DNA of 22,880 nucleotides from Euryarchaeota archaeon UBA111 (GCA_002506025.1 DAWS01000139.1:1-22880); one strand, 5' to 3'; shown: positions 1 to 8,078, numbered from the stretch's first letter. Program-made: numbers and translations. Notes: generated by a model not told the origin, from the letters alone.

Positions 1-2
1 CA

Positions 3-101
3 GCACCAGCTGGTGAAGACAATATCGGGGCAAGTAATGAGGCCATCATTAAACTAATGAGAAACACAGATTTTGTAGAACGATTTTCCGACATAGCATG
101 A
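3..101 (+). CDS. C-terminal end of an unidentified protein (5' partial)
   Basis: Frame 3 is open from the left edge to a TGA at 99-101 and encodes the last 32 residues of a protein, ending in RFSDIA. The other two plus frames close within the first 60 bases. Codon use resembles the neighbouring genes. The fragment is too short to assign a family. It ends about 80 bases before the next gene, which has its own promoter-like element, so it is probably a separate transcript. Confidence 0.5.
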   Translation, partial: APAGEDNIGASNEAIIKLMRNTDFVERFSDIA

Positions 102-148
102 AACCTACTAAATGCAGTATTGCATTCAAATTAAGCAGTAAAAAAGAA

Positions 149-157
149 CTATTTAAG
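149..157 (+). promoter_or_regulatory. TATA-like element of the M28 peptidase gene
   Basis: The motif CTATTTAAG follows an A-rich run (141-146) that could act as the BRE. It is centred about 28 nt before the ATG at 181. With normal archaeal TATA-to-start spacing (about 25 nt), transcription would begin at or next to the ATG. No Shine-Dalgarno motif precedes the ATG, which fits a leaderless mRNA. Confidence 0.5.
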
Positions 158-180
158 TGTCAGTCTATTAGGATTCTATA

Positions 181-1395
181 ATGCTCATCAAATTGCCATC
201 ATTGAATTATCGTTCCATTCTGGCACTTCTGGTTGTCAGTGCCCTATTATTCAACCTGACAAGCACAGTAAAATCTGAGCCAACAGAATTTTCTTATCAA
301 GGTTCAGACCCTTGTGAATTTATTGATGACCTATCTTTCAATGCATCAGCCGCTAATGCATCAATTACTTGGCAGACCAACCTTGGACCACGTCTCCCGG
401 GTTCCAATGCGTCGGCCAGTCTAAGAGCCTCAATAACTGAAAATCTCTCAGCATCATGGTCATTCTCAGAAAACAGTCATGAGCGAGAGGATTTTACGCT
501 AACTAACTTAGTTGGGACATTTACTCCTGAAAATAGCACAGGGCAAAATGTTGTAATCGTCGCTCACTATGATTCTAGACATATTGCTGAACGTGATGAA
601 AATGTCTCAATGAGAGACCATCCAATAGATGGGGCGAATGATGGGGCAAGTGGCGTCGCGGTAATGATTGAGCTCGGTAAGATTATCCCCACAATGAATC
701 TCTCTCACGATGTTACATTGATGTTTAGCGACGCCGAGGATCAGGGCAAAAGAGGTTATGCTAATACATGGTCATATGGCGCCACAGCCTGGGTCGAAAA
801 TCTCACGTCTGAGTACATTAGCAACATTACTGCGTATATCGTCATAGACATGATTGGCGATGCGTTTCTTGATTTTACTAAGTTGGACCGAACTTCAGAA
901 CATCTCTGGGATACTGTCATTCCAATAACTGCTGCGCTTGGAATGATGGAAACTCATGCGGATTGTAGTGGCAATTATGGACAGCCTATTTTCGATTCAA
1001 CAGAGTATAGAGATGTGATTGATGACCATATTCCGGCTCATAATGCTGGGATTCCAGCAATTAATTTTATTGACATAAATTTCGGTGAAAATGCTAGTGA
1101 TTTCGGTGGTTATTGGCATACACACCAAGACACTGCTGACAAGGTAAGTGCAGAGTCATTAGGACTCATTGGGAATTTATTAGAAATAGGCCTGAAATCC
1201 TCGGCATGGACTGCTGAATCTATTACTGTCGTTGATGGCAGCCAGGCTCAGGAAAATCAACCCACAACCTCCGTGGAAGTTGAAGAAGCGGCAGTCGAAA
1301 TTGAGAAAAGCCGGATAGTGGGCTATATTTCAATAGTAATTGTCGGCATGGTTTTGATATTAATTTTGATGGCAGACATTAGTCTTAAACTGTAA
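181..1395 (+). CDS. M28-family metallopeptidase, exported and membrane-anchored (aminopeptidase or glutaminyl-cyclase-like)
   Basis: The protein has 404 residues. A hydrophobic signal-like segment lies at 11-28, the M28 zinc-peptidase domain at about 50-345, and a C-terminal membrane helix at 379-398. The likely dinuclear metal and catalytic residues are H129 and D131 (AHYDS), D154 (NDGASG), E186-D187 (DAED, normally DGEE), D223 (IDMIGD) and H315 (WHTHQD). The DDHIP and WHT segments resemble glutaminyl cyclases, so either aminopeptidase or cyclase activity is possible. Eleven N-x-S/T sequons suggest a glycosylated protein facing the outside. The topology is probably type I, with a catalytic ectodomain held by the C-terminal helix. 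A role in digesting external peptides is inferred. The family call is firm and the substrate is unknown. Confidence 0.88.
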   Translation: MLIKLPSLNYRSILALLVVSALLFNLTSTVKSEPTEFSYQGSDPCEFIDDLSFNASAANASITWQTNLGPRLPGSNASASLRASITENLSASWSFSENSHEREDFTLTNLVGTFTPENSTGQNVVIVAHYDSRHIAERDENVSMRDHPIDGANDGASGVAVMIELGKIIPTMNLSHDVTLMFSDAEDQGKRGYANTWSYGATAWVENLTSEYISNITAYIVIDMIGDAFLDFTKLDRTSEHLWDTVIPITAALGMMETHADCSGNYGQPIFDSTEYRDVIDDHIPAHNAGIPAINFIDINFGENASDFGGYWHTHQDTADKVSAESLGLIGNLLEIGLKSSAWTAESITVVDGSQAQENQPTTSVEVEEAAVEIEKSRIVGYISIVIVGMVLILILMADISLKL

Positions 1396-1400
1396 TAGTA

Positions 1401-1437
1401 TGCGCGGACAGACAGGGGAAGAGGTATTATCCGCGCA
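1401..1437. repeat. 8-bp perfect inverted repeat flanking a TATA-like element
   Basis: TGCGCGGA at 1401-1408 is the exact reverse complement of TCCGCGCA at 1430-1437, separated by 21 nt. The arms are very GC-rich in an AT-rich gap between the peptidase stop and the next start. The spacer holds the TATA-like GTATTATCC (1423-1431), so the arms bracket a promoter. There is no T-run after the right arm, which argues against a terminator. It may be an operator or an RNA hairpin. Confidence 0.55.
1423..1431 (+). promoter_or_regulatory. TATA-like element of the 1471 gene
   Basis: The motif GTATTATCC lies about 44 nt before the ATG at 1471. It predicts a transcript start near 1453 and a leader of about 18 nt carrying the GGAGGG ribosome-binding site at 1458-1463. 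The same nine bases occur on the minus strand before the ParB-like gene (10322-10330). Confidence 0.4.
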
Positions 1438-1470
1438 CTTTGAGGGAATATCATAACGGAGGGTCTCTTG

Positions 1471-2316
1471 ATGTCAAGCAAAAGTTTCGAGGAACGCAGA
1501 GCCGCACTGCGCGAGCGCGTCCAAAAACAAATTACTGCTGAGGATACAATCGAAAGTCCTTCTGAACTGGACAGCGCTAACACGACAATTGAAAGAGAGA
1601 TAGTGGTCAAACCCATGATTGACCTAGATTATGATGACAGAGAAAAAATTAGAGTAATCGTAGCAGTGTTGATTTTAGTGGGTAGTATATTGGGAATCAT
1701 CAGTGGCGGTATACTACTCCAGGGTAATCCAGATGAACTATTAAATTCGTCATTATTTAATGAGGTTGAAACTGTTGACATTACTGGACAGGTATTGACT
1801 GTTGACGGCGTGACACTGGAAAATGCAAGCGTAGAGTTGTTCGAGGATGGGAGTGTCCAATACCTCCAATCAACAACTTCAGACGAGAATGGTTATTTCC
1901 AGTTCTACAATGTTGAGCCCGAAATGATGAAAATAATGGTCATTATTGACGGATATGTAAGCGAAGAGAGGACTTTTCTAGCAGAAAATGGTCTCATAAA
2001 ACCCTTTACAATGGAAGAAGGCAATAGTTCCAATGTTAACCAAGAGTCATACCGTGGTAGTGACGGAGGATGGAGTTTAGAAGCAGCGGTTGCGCTGTCC
2101 ACCTTCCTTGGCGTGATTACCATTATCACTGGATTTGTTGGCATACAAGCTTCGGTTGAGGTTAGGCGGGGAACTAGATACCGTCGAACTCAGTATCTCG
2201 CTGGAATTGGTTTATTCAGTAGAGGGTTGATATGGATTGGCCCTATTCTTATCCTTGCTGGAATGGCCCTGAACAGTCTTGTCAAAGAGCAATACGAAGA
2301 TTTCACTGAGGATTGA
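1471..2316 (+). CDS. Membrane protein with a carboxypeptidase-regulatory-like beta-sandwich domain
   Basis: The start chosen is the ATG at 1471, which has GGAGGG 7 nt upstream; a TTG just before it also lies in frame. The 281-residue protein has a charged helical N-terminus, a membrane helix at about 61-83, a beta-rich domain at about 101-181, and two more membrane helices at about 202-225 and 243-270. The middle domain reads like the carboxypeptidase regulatory or Cna-B-like fold: an ITGQV opening, a DENGYFQF turn and an IDGY strand. Such domains usually serve in adhesion or as structural modules at the cell surface. No catalytic motif is seen. The stop lies 2 nt before the thymidylate kinase ATG, so the two are probably cotranscribed. 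Function is unknown. Confidence 0.75.
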   Translation: MSSKSFEERRAALRERVQKQITAEDTIESPSELDSANTTIEREIVVKPMIDLDYDDREKIRVIVAVLILVGSILGIISGGILLQGNPDELLNSSLFNEVETVDITGQVLTVDGVTLENASVELFEDGSVQYLQSTTSDENGYFQFYNVEPEMMKIMVIIDGYVSEERTFLAENGLIKPFTMEEGNSSNVNQESYRGSDGGWSLEAAVALSTFLGVITIITGFVGIQASVEVRRGTRYRRTQYLAGIGLFSRGLIWIGPILILAGMALNSLVKEQYEDFTED

Positions 2317-2318
2317 CC

Positions 2319-3665
2319 ATGTATCTAATCTCCGTTGAAGGGGGCGATGGCTCCGGTAAAGGGGAAGCCGCGAGAATTATAGGGGAATTACTCACCAGTT
2401 TCCCTTTCCCAAAAATTCACTCAACCCATGAACCACGCAGACACAGTGAACTCGGTAAACTCGCTTTAGCGTCAGTAATGAAAGGTGACAAAACTCCTCT
2501 AGAGGAAGCAGGTTTATTTGCTGCAGATAGATTAGATCACTCTCATACTTTCATCAAGCCACTGCTGGATAAAGGGCACGTGGTAATATCTGATCGCAAC
2601 ATTCACTCATCCTTAATTTACCAAGGTATTGTGGGTGATTTGGGTATCGATGACGTGGTAAAAATGAATGCTGCTGCGATGATTCCAGATCTAGTGATTT
2701 GGATTGACTGCGACCCGGAAAAAGCAATGAAAAGAATCCGCTCAGGCACCCTAAGGATGACTAGCAATAAACAAGAATATTTTGAAACCACTGAAATACA
2801 GAAAAAAATCAGAACAGGGTTTAGCGATTTGCTATCAGGAAAAATAACGGTTCCGGATCCATTTGACAAGTGTATGGTCGTTGGTCCCATACTCAACGAA
2901 TCGGGCTTGGATGAACTGAGAAAAAAACTGGCTGAAACCCTAAGAGCTTTTTTCAATAAAAAACCTGCCCCCCTAAATGTTGATTCAGATAAAGTAGATA
3001 GATACTTACTTAGTCGGCTAATCAACAATTTGGAGACACAAACTAGATTGCCAGGGGCACCTGTTAATATGAGCGCTATTCACGAAGGCTGGTTAAGTGG
3101 GATGAGTCCTGCGCAGTGGATGATGTTTGTCGAAGATAACTGGCCGAAGGAATCTGCCAAAGAATTTGATGTTCCAATCAATCCTTTTTCATTCTCATCA
3201 TGGTCGATACTTGGAACACTTTCTCTTATTGGTGGCTCAACTGAAGTTCCAAAATTACACAAGTTACTTGGCCCACACCGAATGATTACTAAACGTCACA
3301 CTCAAAGGTTAGTAAAGTGGTTAGAGGAGGAAAAATGGATAAATAAACAATTTAATCACATACCATTCTCAGATGCAAAGGTGTTCAAACTAAAACAGGA
3401 TAGATTGGGATTTGGCCGATTATCCCTCGCTTTGTGGCCCCTCAGAAGTTCCATTTCTTCATGGCGTAGAGCTAATCCCAAGGGAGATTGGGAGAACGCC
3501 CTCAATGACATTTTATCAAGCCCAAAGATACCAGCATATCAATTAAAAAAATCGCTGAATGATGTTTTTGCTAGACTCGCAATATTGACCAGTGGCCACA
3601 ATGACTGCCCGGTCCCGAAAAACATGGACGAGTTGATAATATGGTGGAAAACACCACCGCCTTGA
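2319..3665 (+). CDS. tmk: Thymidylate kinase with a long unassigned C-terminal domain
   Basis: Residues 1 to about 213 are a thymidylate kinase, which phosphorylates dTMP to dTDP for DNA synthesis. The visible motifs are the P-loop GGDGSGKG (8-15), THEP (37-40), the LFAADR helix (66-71), the SDRNIHSS segment (91-98, DRY-like) and the PDLVIWIDCDPE strand (123-134). The start is the ATG at 2319, which puts the P-loop at its usual distance from the N-terminus. The family is normally 200-215 residues, but this protein has 448. The extra region (about 215-448) is rich in Trp and basic residues and includes a helical stretch at 307-345 that could be a winged helix; I do not recognise it. The stop abuts the stop of the convergent DUF2085 gene with no spacer. 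Confidence 0.88.
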   Translation: MYLISVEGGDGSGKGEAARIIGELLTSFPFPKIHSTHEPRRHSELGKLALASVMKGDKTPLEEAGLFAADRLDHSHTFIKPLLDKGHVVISDRNIHSSLIYQGIVGDLGIDDVVKMNAAAMIPDLVIWIDCDPEKAMKRIRSGTLRMTSNKQEYFETTEIQKKIRTGFSDLLSGKITVPDPFDKCMVVGPILNESGLDELRKKLAETLRAFFNKKPAPLNVDSDKVDRYLLSRLINNLETQTRLPGAPVNMSAIHEGWLSGMSPAQWMMFVEDNWPKESAKEFDVPINPFSFSSWSILGTLSLIGGSTEVPKLHKLLGPHRMITKRHTQRLVKWLEEEKWINKQFNHIPFSDAKVFKLKQDRLGFGRLSLALWPLRSSISSWRRANPKGDWENALNDILSSPKIPAYQLKKSLNDVFARLAILTSGHNDCPVPKNMDELIIWWKTPPP

Positions 3666-4388
3666 TTACTCTTCTTCAACCAAGCGAAACTTCATCCCGC
3701 CGGGTAAATTAACCTGTGCTGCAGACTTGAAAAACTTCGACCTTGCTGAGTATGCTCCACTAATTAACACGCCAAGACCAACTCCAAAACCAGCACCAGT
3801 TATTGGTCTAGTTATATTATTAGATTCATATGGAGTTAACAACTGAGTAAATCCGTCCACTAATAGTGGAAGGCAGAGAATTAAACCACAACCAATCCAA
3901 ACCAAAGTTCGGCGGTTGGCCTGATAAGTGCTTAACAACCAAGCATCGGGCAACAATGAAAGGCATGTGTCTTTGACAGTCCACCTATTATAGCCCTTCC
4001 GAGAAAACCAAAATCCACCAACAGCTAAGCCGAAAAATATCCCAACATCTCTGGTACATACTGGCATTTGGTTGTCATTTATTTTGATTGAGCGTTCTGG
4101 TTTGTTGTGGCAATTTAAATCTCCAAATGCGTATATGAAACCTGTGTAAGGATCTAATTCGGTCCAAGCAAAAGTGGCATTTGTATCAGTATTTCCTGAC
4201 GACCACATGCCGTCGTTGGTTGCAAAATCAAAAGCATTGGCTCGCCCATTATTGAGTTCTGGTATCTCACCGGGCGCTAACATCAATGGGGCGACAAAAA
4301 ATGACACTAGGAAAAAGGACGAGATATAGAAAACCCAGTTCCCTACCTTTTTCTCACGGTCCCTAGACGGAAGTCCGTTTTTATTCAC
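3666..4388 (-). CDS. DUF2085-family membrane protein
   Basis: The 240-residue protein has about four membrane helices (near 19-38, 113-128, 161-180 and 197-213). It carries the DUF2085 signature: C93-H94 followed by PERS (97-100), then PVCTRDVGIFFG (109-120), and later LPLLVDGFTQ (173-182) with a Thr-Arg-x-x-Thr-Gly segment. In typical members the second cysteine motif is CARCxG; here it is CTRDVG, so one cysteine is lost. The family's function is unknown, though the conserved Cys and His suggest metal or redox chemistry at the membrane. A soluble insert of about 70 residues (40-108), including a Gly/Asn/Thr-rich stretch, precedes the signature. It is divergent from the Smr-like gene. Confidence 0.8.
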   Translation of the reverse strand: MNKNGLPSRDREKKVGNWVFYISSFFLVSFFVAPLMLAPGEIPELNNGRANAFDFATNDGMWSSGNTDTNATFAWTELDPYTGFIYAFGDLNCHNKPERSIKINDNQMPVCTRDVGIFFGLAVGGFWFSRKGYNRWTVKDTCLSLLPDAWLLSTYQANRRTLVWIGCGLILCLPLLVDGFTQLLTPYESNNITRPITGAGFGVGLGVLISGAYSARSKFFKSAAQVNLPGGMKFRLVEEE

Positions 4389-4411
4389 GGTGTTTGGCTT
4401 AATTGGTCAGT

Positions 4412-4421
4412 AAAAAAATTT
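4412..4421. promoter_or_regulatory. Shared AT tract, likely divergent promoter
   Basis: The run AAAAAAATTT lies between the divergent starts at 4388 (minus) and 4463 (plus). On the minus strand it reads as a TATA-like box about 29 nt before the DUF2085 ATG, predicting a nearly leaderless mRNA. On the plus strand it would give a start near 4443 and a leader of about 20 nt. The gap has no other candidate of similar quality. Confidence 0.35.
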
Positions 4422-4462
4422 AGTGTCAAAGTGTTGATGAACATCTTACTATTCCTAACAAC

Positions 4463-5098
4463 ATGGAGGAAGCCGTTGGTGAGCCGGTTGGACTGGGTAT
4501 GGGCTTTCAGGCAGGGGGTTTGATTGGACTATACTTGGGATTTTCCCTGGCTACTATTTCAGTCCTAACCGATGCTGAGAATATCCAAAGAACTGTTTCG
4601 CTAATGTGTATCCCACCATTTTTATTTTCACTTATTCTTGGTCCATTTCTTGCTCGCAGGAAAAAGCCAGTCATCCTTACTAAGGAGCCATTGATCGAAG
4701 CTAGAGAAAAACTCTCCAAGTTTAATGAAGGCCAGGGGAAATGGCGCGTACTTAGCCATGTCTCCAGTGATGGTGTTAATCTTAGAATAGATATGCACAA
4801 CTTAGACAATATCGAAGGAGTTGTTGATACTGCATTAGAAATTGCTGAACGGACTACGGTGAAATTTATTGTCGGCAGGGGCAATGTGAAGAGTTCTTCA
4901 CCTGAATTAAGAAATCGGGTTTTGACTCGCGTCGAAGATCGTGTGGGAGTCCTGCGACGCACGCGCAAAGCCAAATCTATTGAGGTAAATCCCATCAAAT
5001 CCAGCGAATACAACGAATATCAAAATAAACTCAACCGAGTTTTGTTAATTCTATTGCCTATTGTTTCGTTCCTCGCTTGGCTAGAAATGAGGAATTGA
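4463..5098 (+). CDS. Membrane-anchored protein with an Smr-like domain
   Basis: The 211-residue protein has hydrophobic segments at about 15-36, 45-64 and 190-207. Between them lies a soluble part with an Smr-like pattern: LRIDMHNL (107-114, compare LDLHGL), a helix rich in acidic residues and alanine, then FIVGRGN (135-141, compare VITGRG), and a following helix starting LRNRV. Smr domains (MutS2 C-terminus, SmrB) are usually soluble endonucleases acting on DNA or RNA. A membrane-bound copy would be unusual. The central histidine and GRG are kept, but the glycine of DLHGL is Asn. No ribosome-binding site is obvious. The HTH_10 gene starts 28 nt after the stop and may be cotranscribed. Confidence 0.6.
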   Translation: MEEAVGEPVGLGMGFQAGGLIGLYLGFSLATISVLTDAENIQRTVSLMCIPPFLFSLILGPFLARRKKPVILTKEPLIEAREKLSKFNEGQGKWRVLSHVSSDGVNLRIDMHNLDNIEGVVDTALEIAERTTVKFIVGRGNVKSSSPELRNRVLTRVEDRVGVLRRTRKAKSIEVNPIKSSEYNEYQNKLNRVLLILLPIVSFLAWLEMRN

Positions 5099-5126
5099 AA
5101 CATCATGCAGTGATAGATATTATGAA

Positions 5127-6065
5127 ATGCGGTTGTTAGGGCCTGTCATGCGAGAGGTCAGTCTGTTTTGGAAAAGATCTCGAATCAAACAACTTGACAT
5201 AGGAGAGTTGGCGGATATTTTCAAGCAGGCGGAATTTATCTCATACGTAAAAAGGATACCAAAGGACATAAGAGTTATTCTAAAAGTAAACTTTTGTGAA
5301 GGAAAATCTCCCGACGATCTCGCTGGTCTACGCTTCATTGAACTTTTAGACATCATACTTGAACCAAAGGATAATAATGACAGTTTTTTGATTTTAGTTA
5401 GGATTAACCACTCTGTATCTAACTTAAATGCAAGAACCAATGGGACTAGTTCCGTTGCCGGTAGCAGGTTAGACGGAGAAGGACTAACTTACATAATACA
5501 GGGCCCACCAATGAAATTGCGTATAGTTTCAACGCTGGCTAGGTTAATCTCTCAGCCTGACAGAATAAGTGCTAGGAGTCTAGACTTCAATTCTACTTTG
5601 AATCATTCTGCATTATCTACAAAACAATTGAAGTTAGCTAAATTTGCTTATGATCGTGGTTTTTTCGACATTCCAAAACGGACTAGGATTTCCGACATAG
5701 CCAGTGAAATTGGCTTAGCAAGAGCCACAATATCTGAACATTTGGCAAGGATTGAATCAATATTGATGGATGATATGTTTTCTTCATACGATGAGGCTTA
5801 TACCGATCCAAAACTTGTGAAATCTCTTATTGAAACAATCACTATGGAAGTTGAAGATGATGATATGAATCAGGTGGACAACATGATTCAAATTTTAAGC
5901 GGCATAAAAGATTCAATCAAATCACAACTAACCGAAGTCAAGCAAGAAGAATTTGATGAAATAACCGACGATGAATTGATTCAAATGGCCGTCAAAGAAC
6001 ATGAAGAGAACATTAGTTTCATCGATGAAATAATTGAAGAAAAATTCAAAACTTCATCTAATTAA
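5127..6065 (+). CDS. HTH_10 (bacterio-opsin activator-like) transcription regulator
   Basis: The protein has 312 residues. Residues 163-214 match the archaeal HTH_10 DNA-binding domain: LSTKQLKLAKFAYDRGFFDIP, then ISDIASEIGLARATISEHLARIE. This family is largely archaeal and includes Bat-type regulators in haloarchaea. The N-terminal 160 residues form an alpha/beta region, possibly a sensor or dimerisation domain, that I cannot name. The C-terminal 100 residues are highly acidic and helical (225-308) and may mediate oligomerisation. The start is the ATG at 5127; a second Met at residue 8 (5148) is also possible. The target genes are unknown; the neighbours are plausible candidates only by proximity. 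Confidence 0.8.
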   Translation: MRLLGPVMREVSLFWKRSRIKQLDIGELADIFKQAEFISYVKRIPKDIRVILKVNFCEGKSPDDLAGLRFIELLDIILEPKDNNDSFLILVRINHSVSNLNARTNGTSSVAGSRLDGEGLTYIIQGPPMKLRIVSTLARLISQPDRISARSLDFNSTLNHSALSTKQLKLAKFAYDRGFFDIPKRTRISDIASEIGLARATISEHLARIESILMDDMFSSYDEAYTDPKLVKSLIETITMEVEDDDMNQVDNMIQILSGIKDSIKSQLTEVKQEEFDEITDDELIQMAVKEHEENISFIDEIIEEKFKTSSN

Positions 6066-6102
6066 TGGGATTATTTACAAGATACGAAGGAATAGATTCT
6101 AT

Positions 6103-7074
6103 ATGACCCGGACAGCGGACTTACTAAAGCGCCTGTCGAAGGAGGGAGTCTTGGTTCCTCCGCAGGTCAAAAAAGCAATGCTGAAGGTCAATTTAGAAGA
6201 TTTTACTGATTACGATGTCGCCCCATTTTTCGCCGACAGGCCAGTTCCATACATTGAAACTAACTCTGGTAATATCAAAACAATATCAGCACCACATATG
6301 ATAATCACTTTGCTGCATCATATGGAACTTTCTTATGGACAAGAAGTAATAGTTATTGGGTGTAAAGGTGGCTACCTTGCTGCATTGATTGCTACCATAG
6401 TAGGGGATGATGGTAGAGTTAATGTCTTAGACCCATCAAAAGAAGTGGTAAACCATGCCAAAGATAGATTATCACACTGGCCAACAATTGAAATCAGGGT
6501 TCTTGATGATTTAGACGTTGCCCCAATCGCTTTCCCCGGCGAATTTAACAGAGTGATAATGACTGGGCAGATAGAAAAAATTCCTGAGTGGGTCAAATCC
6601 CGAATCACCGATGGAGGATTCGTTGTTGCGCCGATTGGGAACATCGATTCGCAGAATCTGATGAAAATTGAATACCAAGACGAATTAACCCTTGAAACCG
6701 ACTTGGGCAATGTTTGTTTTGGACCGATAGATGTTGACTCTACCAACAAACACCACCTCCACCCAACGGAACTCGCAGATTTGATTGAACTGTCAATTGA
6801 AACATGTGAAGAGCTTGAAATAATCAATCAAGATGAATTAAACAGCCTTCAAGATTTAGTCGCCAAGTTGAATAGTCTACCAGACGACACCCCCCCAGTT
6901 GGTGAAGGGGGAATACCAATCTCTGAACATCCTATGGTAAAACTACTGTGGCACTATTCGCCGTCATTTTTGCGATTATGGCCAATAATACAGGTAATGT
7001 TGCACCCGATGATTTCAAATTTTGAATTTAACAACTGGAACCAATTTAATGATGAAGAAGACCCTTACTGGTGA
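6103..7074 (+). CDS. Protein-L-isoaspartate O-methyltransferase-like protein with a C-terminal extension
   Basis: The start chosen is the ATG at 6103, because an earlier in-frame codon at 6034 would overlap the previous gene by 32 nt. This gives 323 residues. The PIMT-like region (about 1-185) has the helical N-terminus, DRPVPYI (45-51), the hallmark TISAPHM (60-66) and the SAM-binding segment VIVIGCKGGYLAA (82-94). Canonical PIMT has GTGSGY where this has GCKGGY, and the acidic residue expected after strand 2 lies in VNVLDPS. Residues 186-323 form an extension with acidic and hydrophobic helices that I do not recognise. PIMT repairs isoaspartyl damage; whether this member is active is unclear. 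The stop overlaps the next GTG start by 4 nt. Confidence 0.72.
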   Translation: MTRTADLLKRLSKEGVLVPPQVKKAMLKVNLEDFTDYDVAPFFADRPVPYIETNSGNIKTISAPHMIITLLHHMELSYGQEVIVIGCKGGYLAALIATIVGDDGRVNVLDPSKEVVNHAKDRLSHWPTIEIRVLDDLDVAPIAFPGEFNRVIMTGQIEKIPEWVKSRITDGGFVVAPIGNIDSQNLMKIEYQDELTLETDLGNVCFGPIDVDSTNKHHLHPTELADLIELSIETCEELEIINQDELNSLQDLVAKLNSLPDDTPPVGEGGIPISEHPMVKLLWHYSPSFLRLWPIIQVMLHPMISNFEFNNWNQFNDEEDPYW

Positions 7075-8078
7075 GTGAAGTGTCTACTCGATTCACTGCG
7101 GCCCTGAGTAATCTCAAAAGTAGAGATGATAGAAAAAGACGCCGCGCAGTGAGAGAATTATTCGAGATGGATGATGAAAATAACCTATCTGCATTCATAC
7201 CCCTACTCAGTGACAAGGACTCGTGGTACCGCTCAAAAGCGCTTGATGCATTTAGGATGTGGTCGATGAGGAAATCCGTCGATAGCTTAGAGCCACTTAT
7301 TTCTCATCAAAATCTCGACTATAACCGTGCGGCGGCAAATTTGTTAGAGAAATTTCTTGCCGATGATACTGAAGTAGTGAAGCAACTCTTCGCAAAGGAT
7401 GACATAATATGCAAAACCAAATCTGCTGAATTCCTACTAAAAGCAGATGGTGAAGAAATATTCTTCCGTGAACTACTAGAAGATCCTGATTCACGTTTAC
7501 GAATCATTGCCTTGGAGAGTAAATACTGTAGCGCTGAGATACATGAGCAGTTTCTTAATGATCAATCTGTCAAAGTTGTTGAATATTGTTTGGGTGAATT
7601 ATCCGCCGTTAACTTTGTTATTGAAGATAGGCTTCTGGGCGATATGCTGGACCGCGGGATAAAACTTGGACTGATTATACCATATATTGTTGAAAACAAC
7701 CCACAAAAACTAACCAATTATATCGAAGGAATTAACACCCAAGAAACAAAAATTTTGGTAGATTTGTTACAGCAAAAATGTCAAACTCTTAATGATGAAC
7801 CAATTAAAACCTTAATCAAAGAATGTAGATACACAATCGTCGGAAGATGGCTACAGGGAAGAAGAGGTGAATTGGAAGACGAGTTAAGATGGCAGATAAT
7901 CGCTGATGAAACTGTTGACGAAATTGAAAGGTCACGCTTTCTTGAACGACTATTTTCCCGCTGCGACGAGGAAAGCATCAGAAGAATGGCTGAAAAAATA
8001 TCAGAGACTTCCAGTAGCGAATTAATCAGACTAACAGCGCATAACCTTTCAACTGCCGAAGATAAGGTGAAAACATGA
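7071..8078 (+). CDS. HEAT-repeat-like alpha-solenoid protein
   Basis: The protein has 335 residues and starts with GTG at 7071, inside the 4-nt overlap GTGA with the upstream stop. It is almost wholly alpha-helical. Paired helices with HEAT-like spacing appear at 18-65 (RKRRRAVRELF, then PLLSDKDSWYRSKALDAF), 70-100 and 130-190, with acidic and leucine-rich later repeats. No catalytic motif is visible. Such solenoids usually act as protein-binding scaffolds. It sits between the PIMT-like gene and the M61 peptidase with 4-nt overlaps on both sides, which indicates one mRNA and likely translational coupling. A scaffold or adaptor role for its neighbours is inference. Confidence 0.7.
   Translation: MSEVSTRFTAALSNLKSRDDRKRRRAVRELFEMDDENNLSAFIPLLSDKDSWYRSKALDAFRMWSMRKSVDSLEPLISHQNLDYNRAAANLLEKFLADDTEVVKQLFAKDDIICKTKSAEFLLKADGEEIFFRELLEDPDSRLRIIALESKYCSAEIHEQFLNDQSVKVVEYCLGELSAVNFVIEDRLLGDMLDRGIKLGLIIPYIVENNPQKLTNYIEGINTQETKILVDLLQQKCQTLNDEPIKTLIKECRYTIVGRWLQGRRGELEDELRWQIIADETVDEIERSRFLERLFSRCDEESIRRMAEKISETSSSELIRLTAHNLSTAEDKVKT

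Noticed and set aside
1401..1437. Rho-independent-type terminator after the M28 gene
   Set aside because: The hairpin has a 21-nt loop and no T-run follows the right arm, so a terminator is unlikely.
2618..3028. 136-residue minus-strand open frame
   Set aside because: It is antisense to the thymidylate kinase and shows no motif.
4507..5013. 168-residue minus-strand open frame
   Set aside because: It lies wholly inside the Smr-like gene on the other strand, has serine- and arginine-rich composition typical of antisense reading, and shows no motif.
6372..6827. 151-residue minus-strand open frame
   Set aside because: It is antisense to the PIMT-like gene, whose motifs are clear. The frame is Ser/Ile-rich with no recognisable domain.
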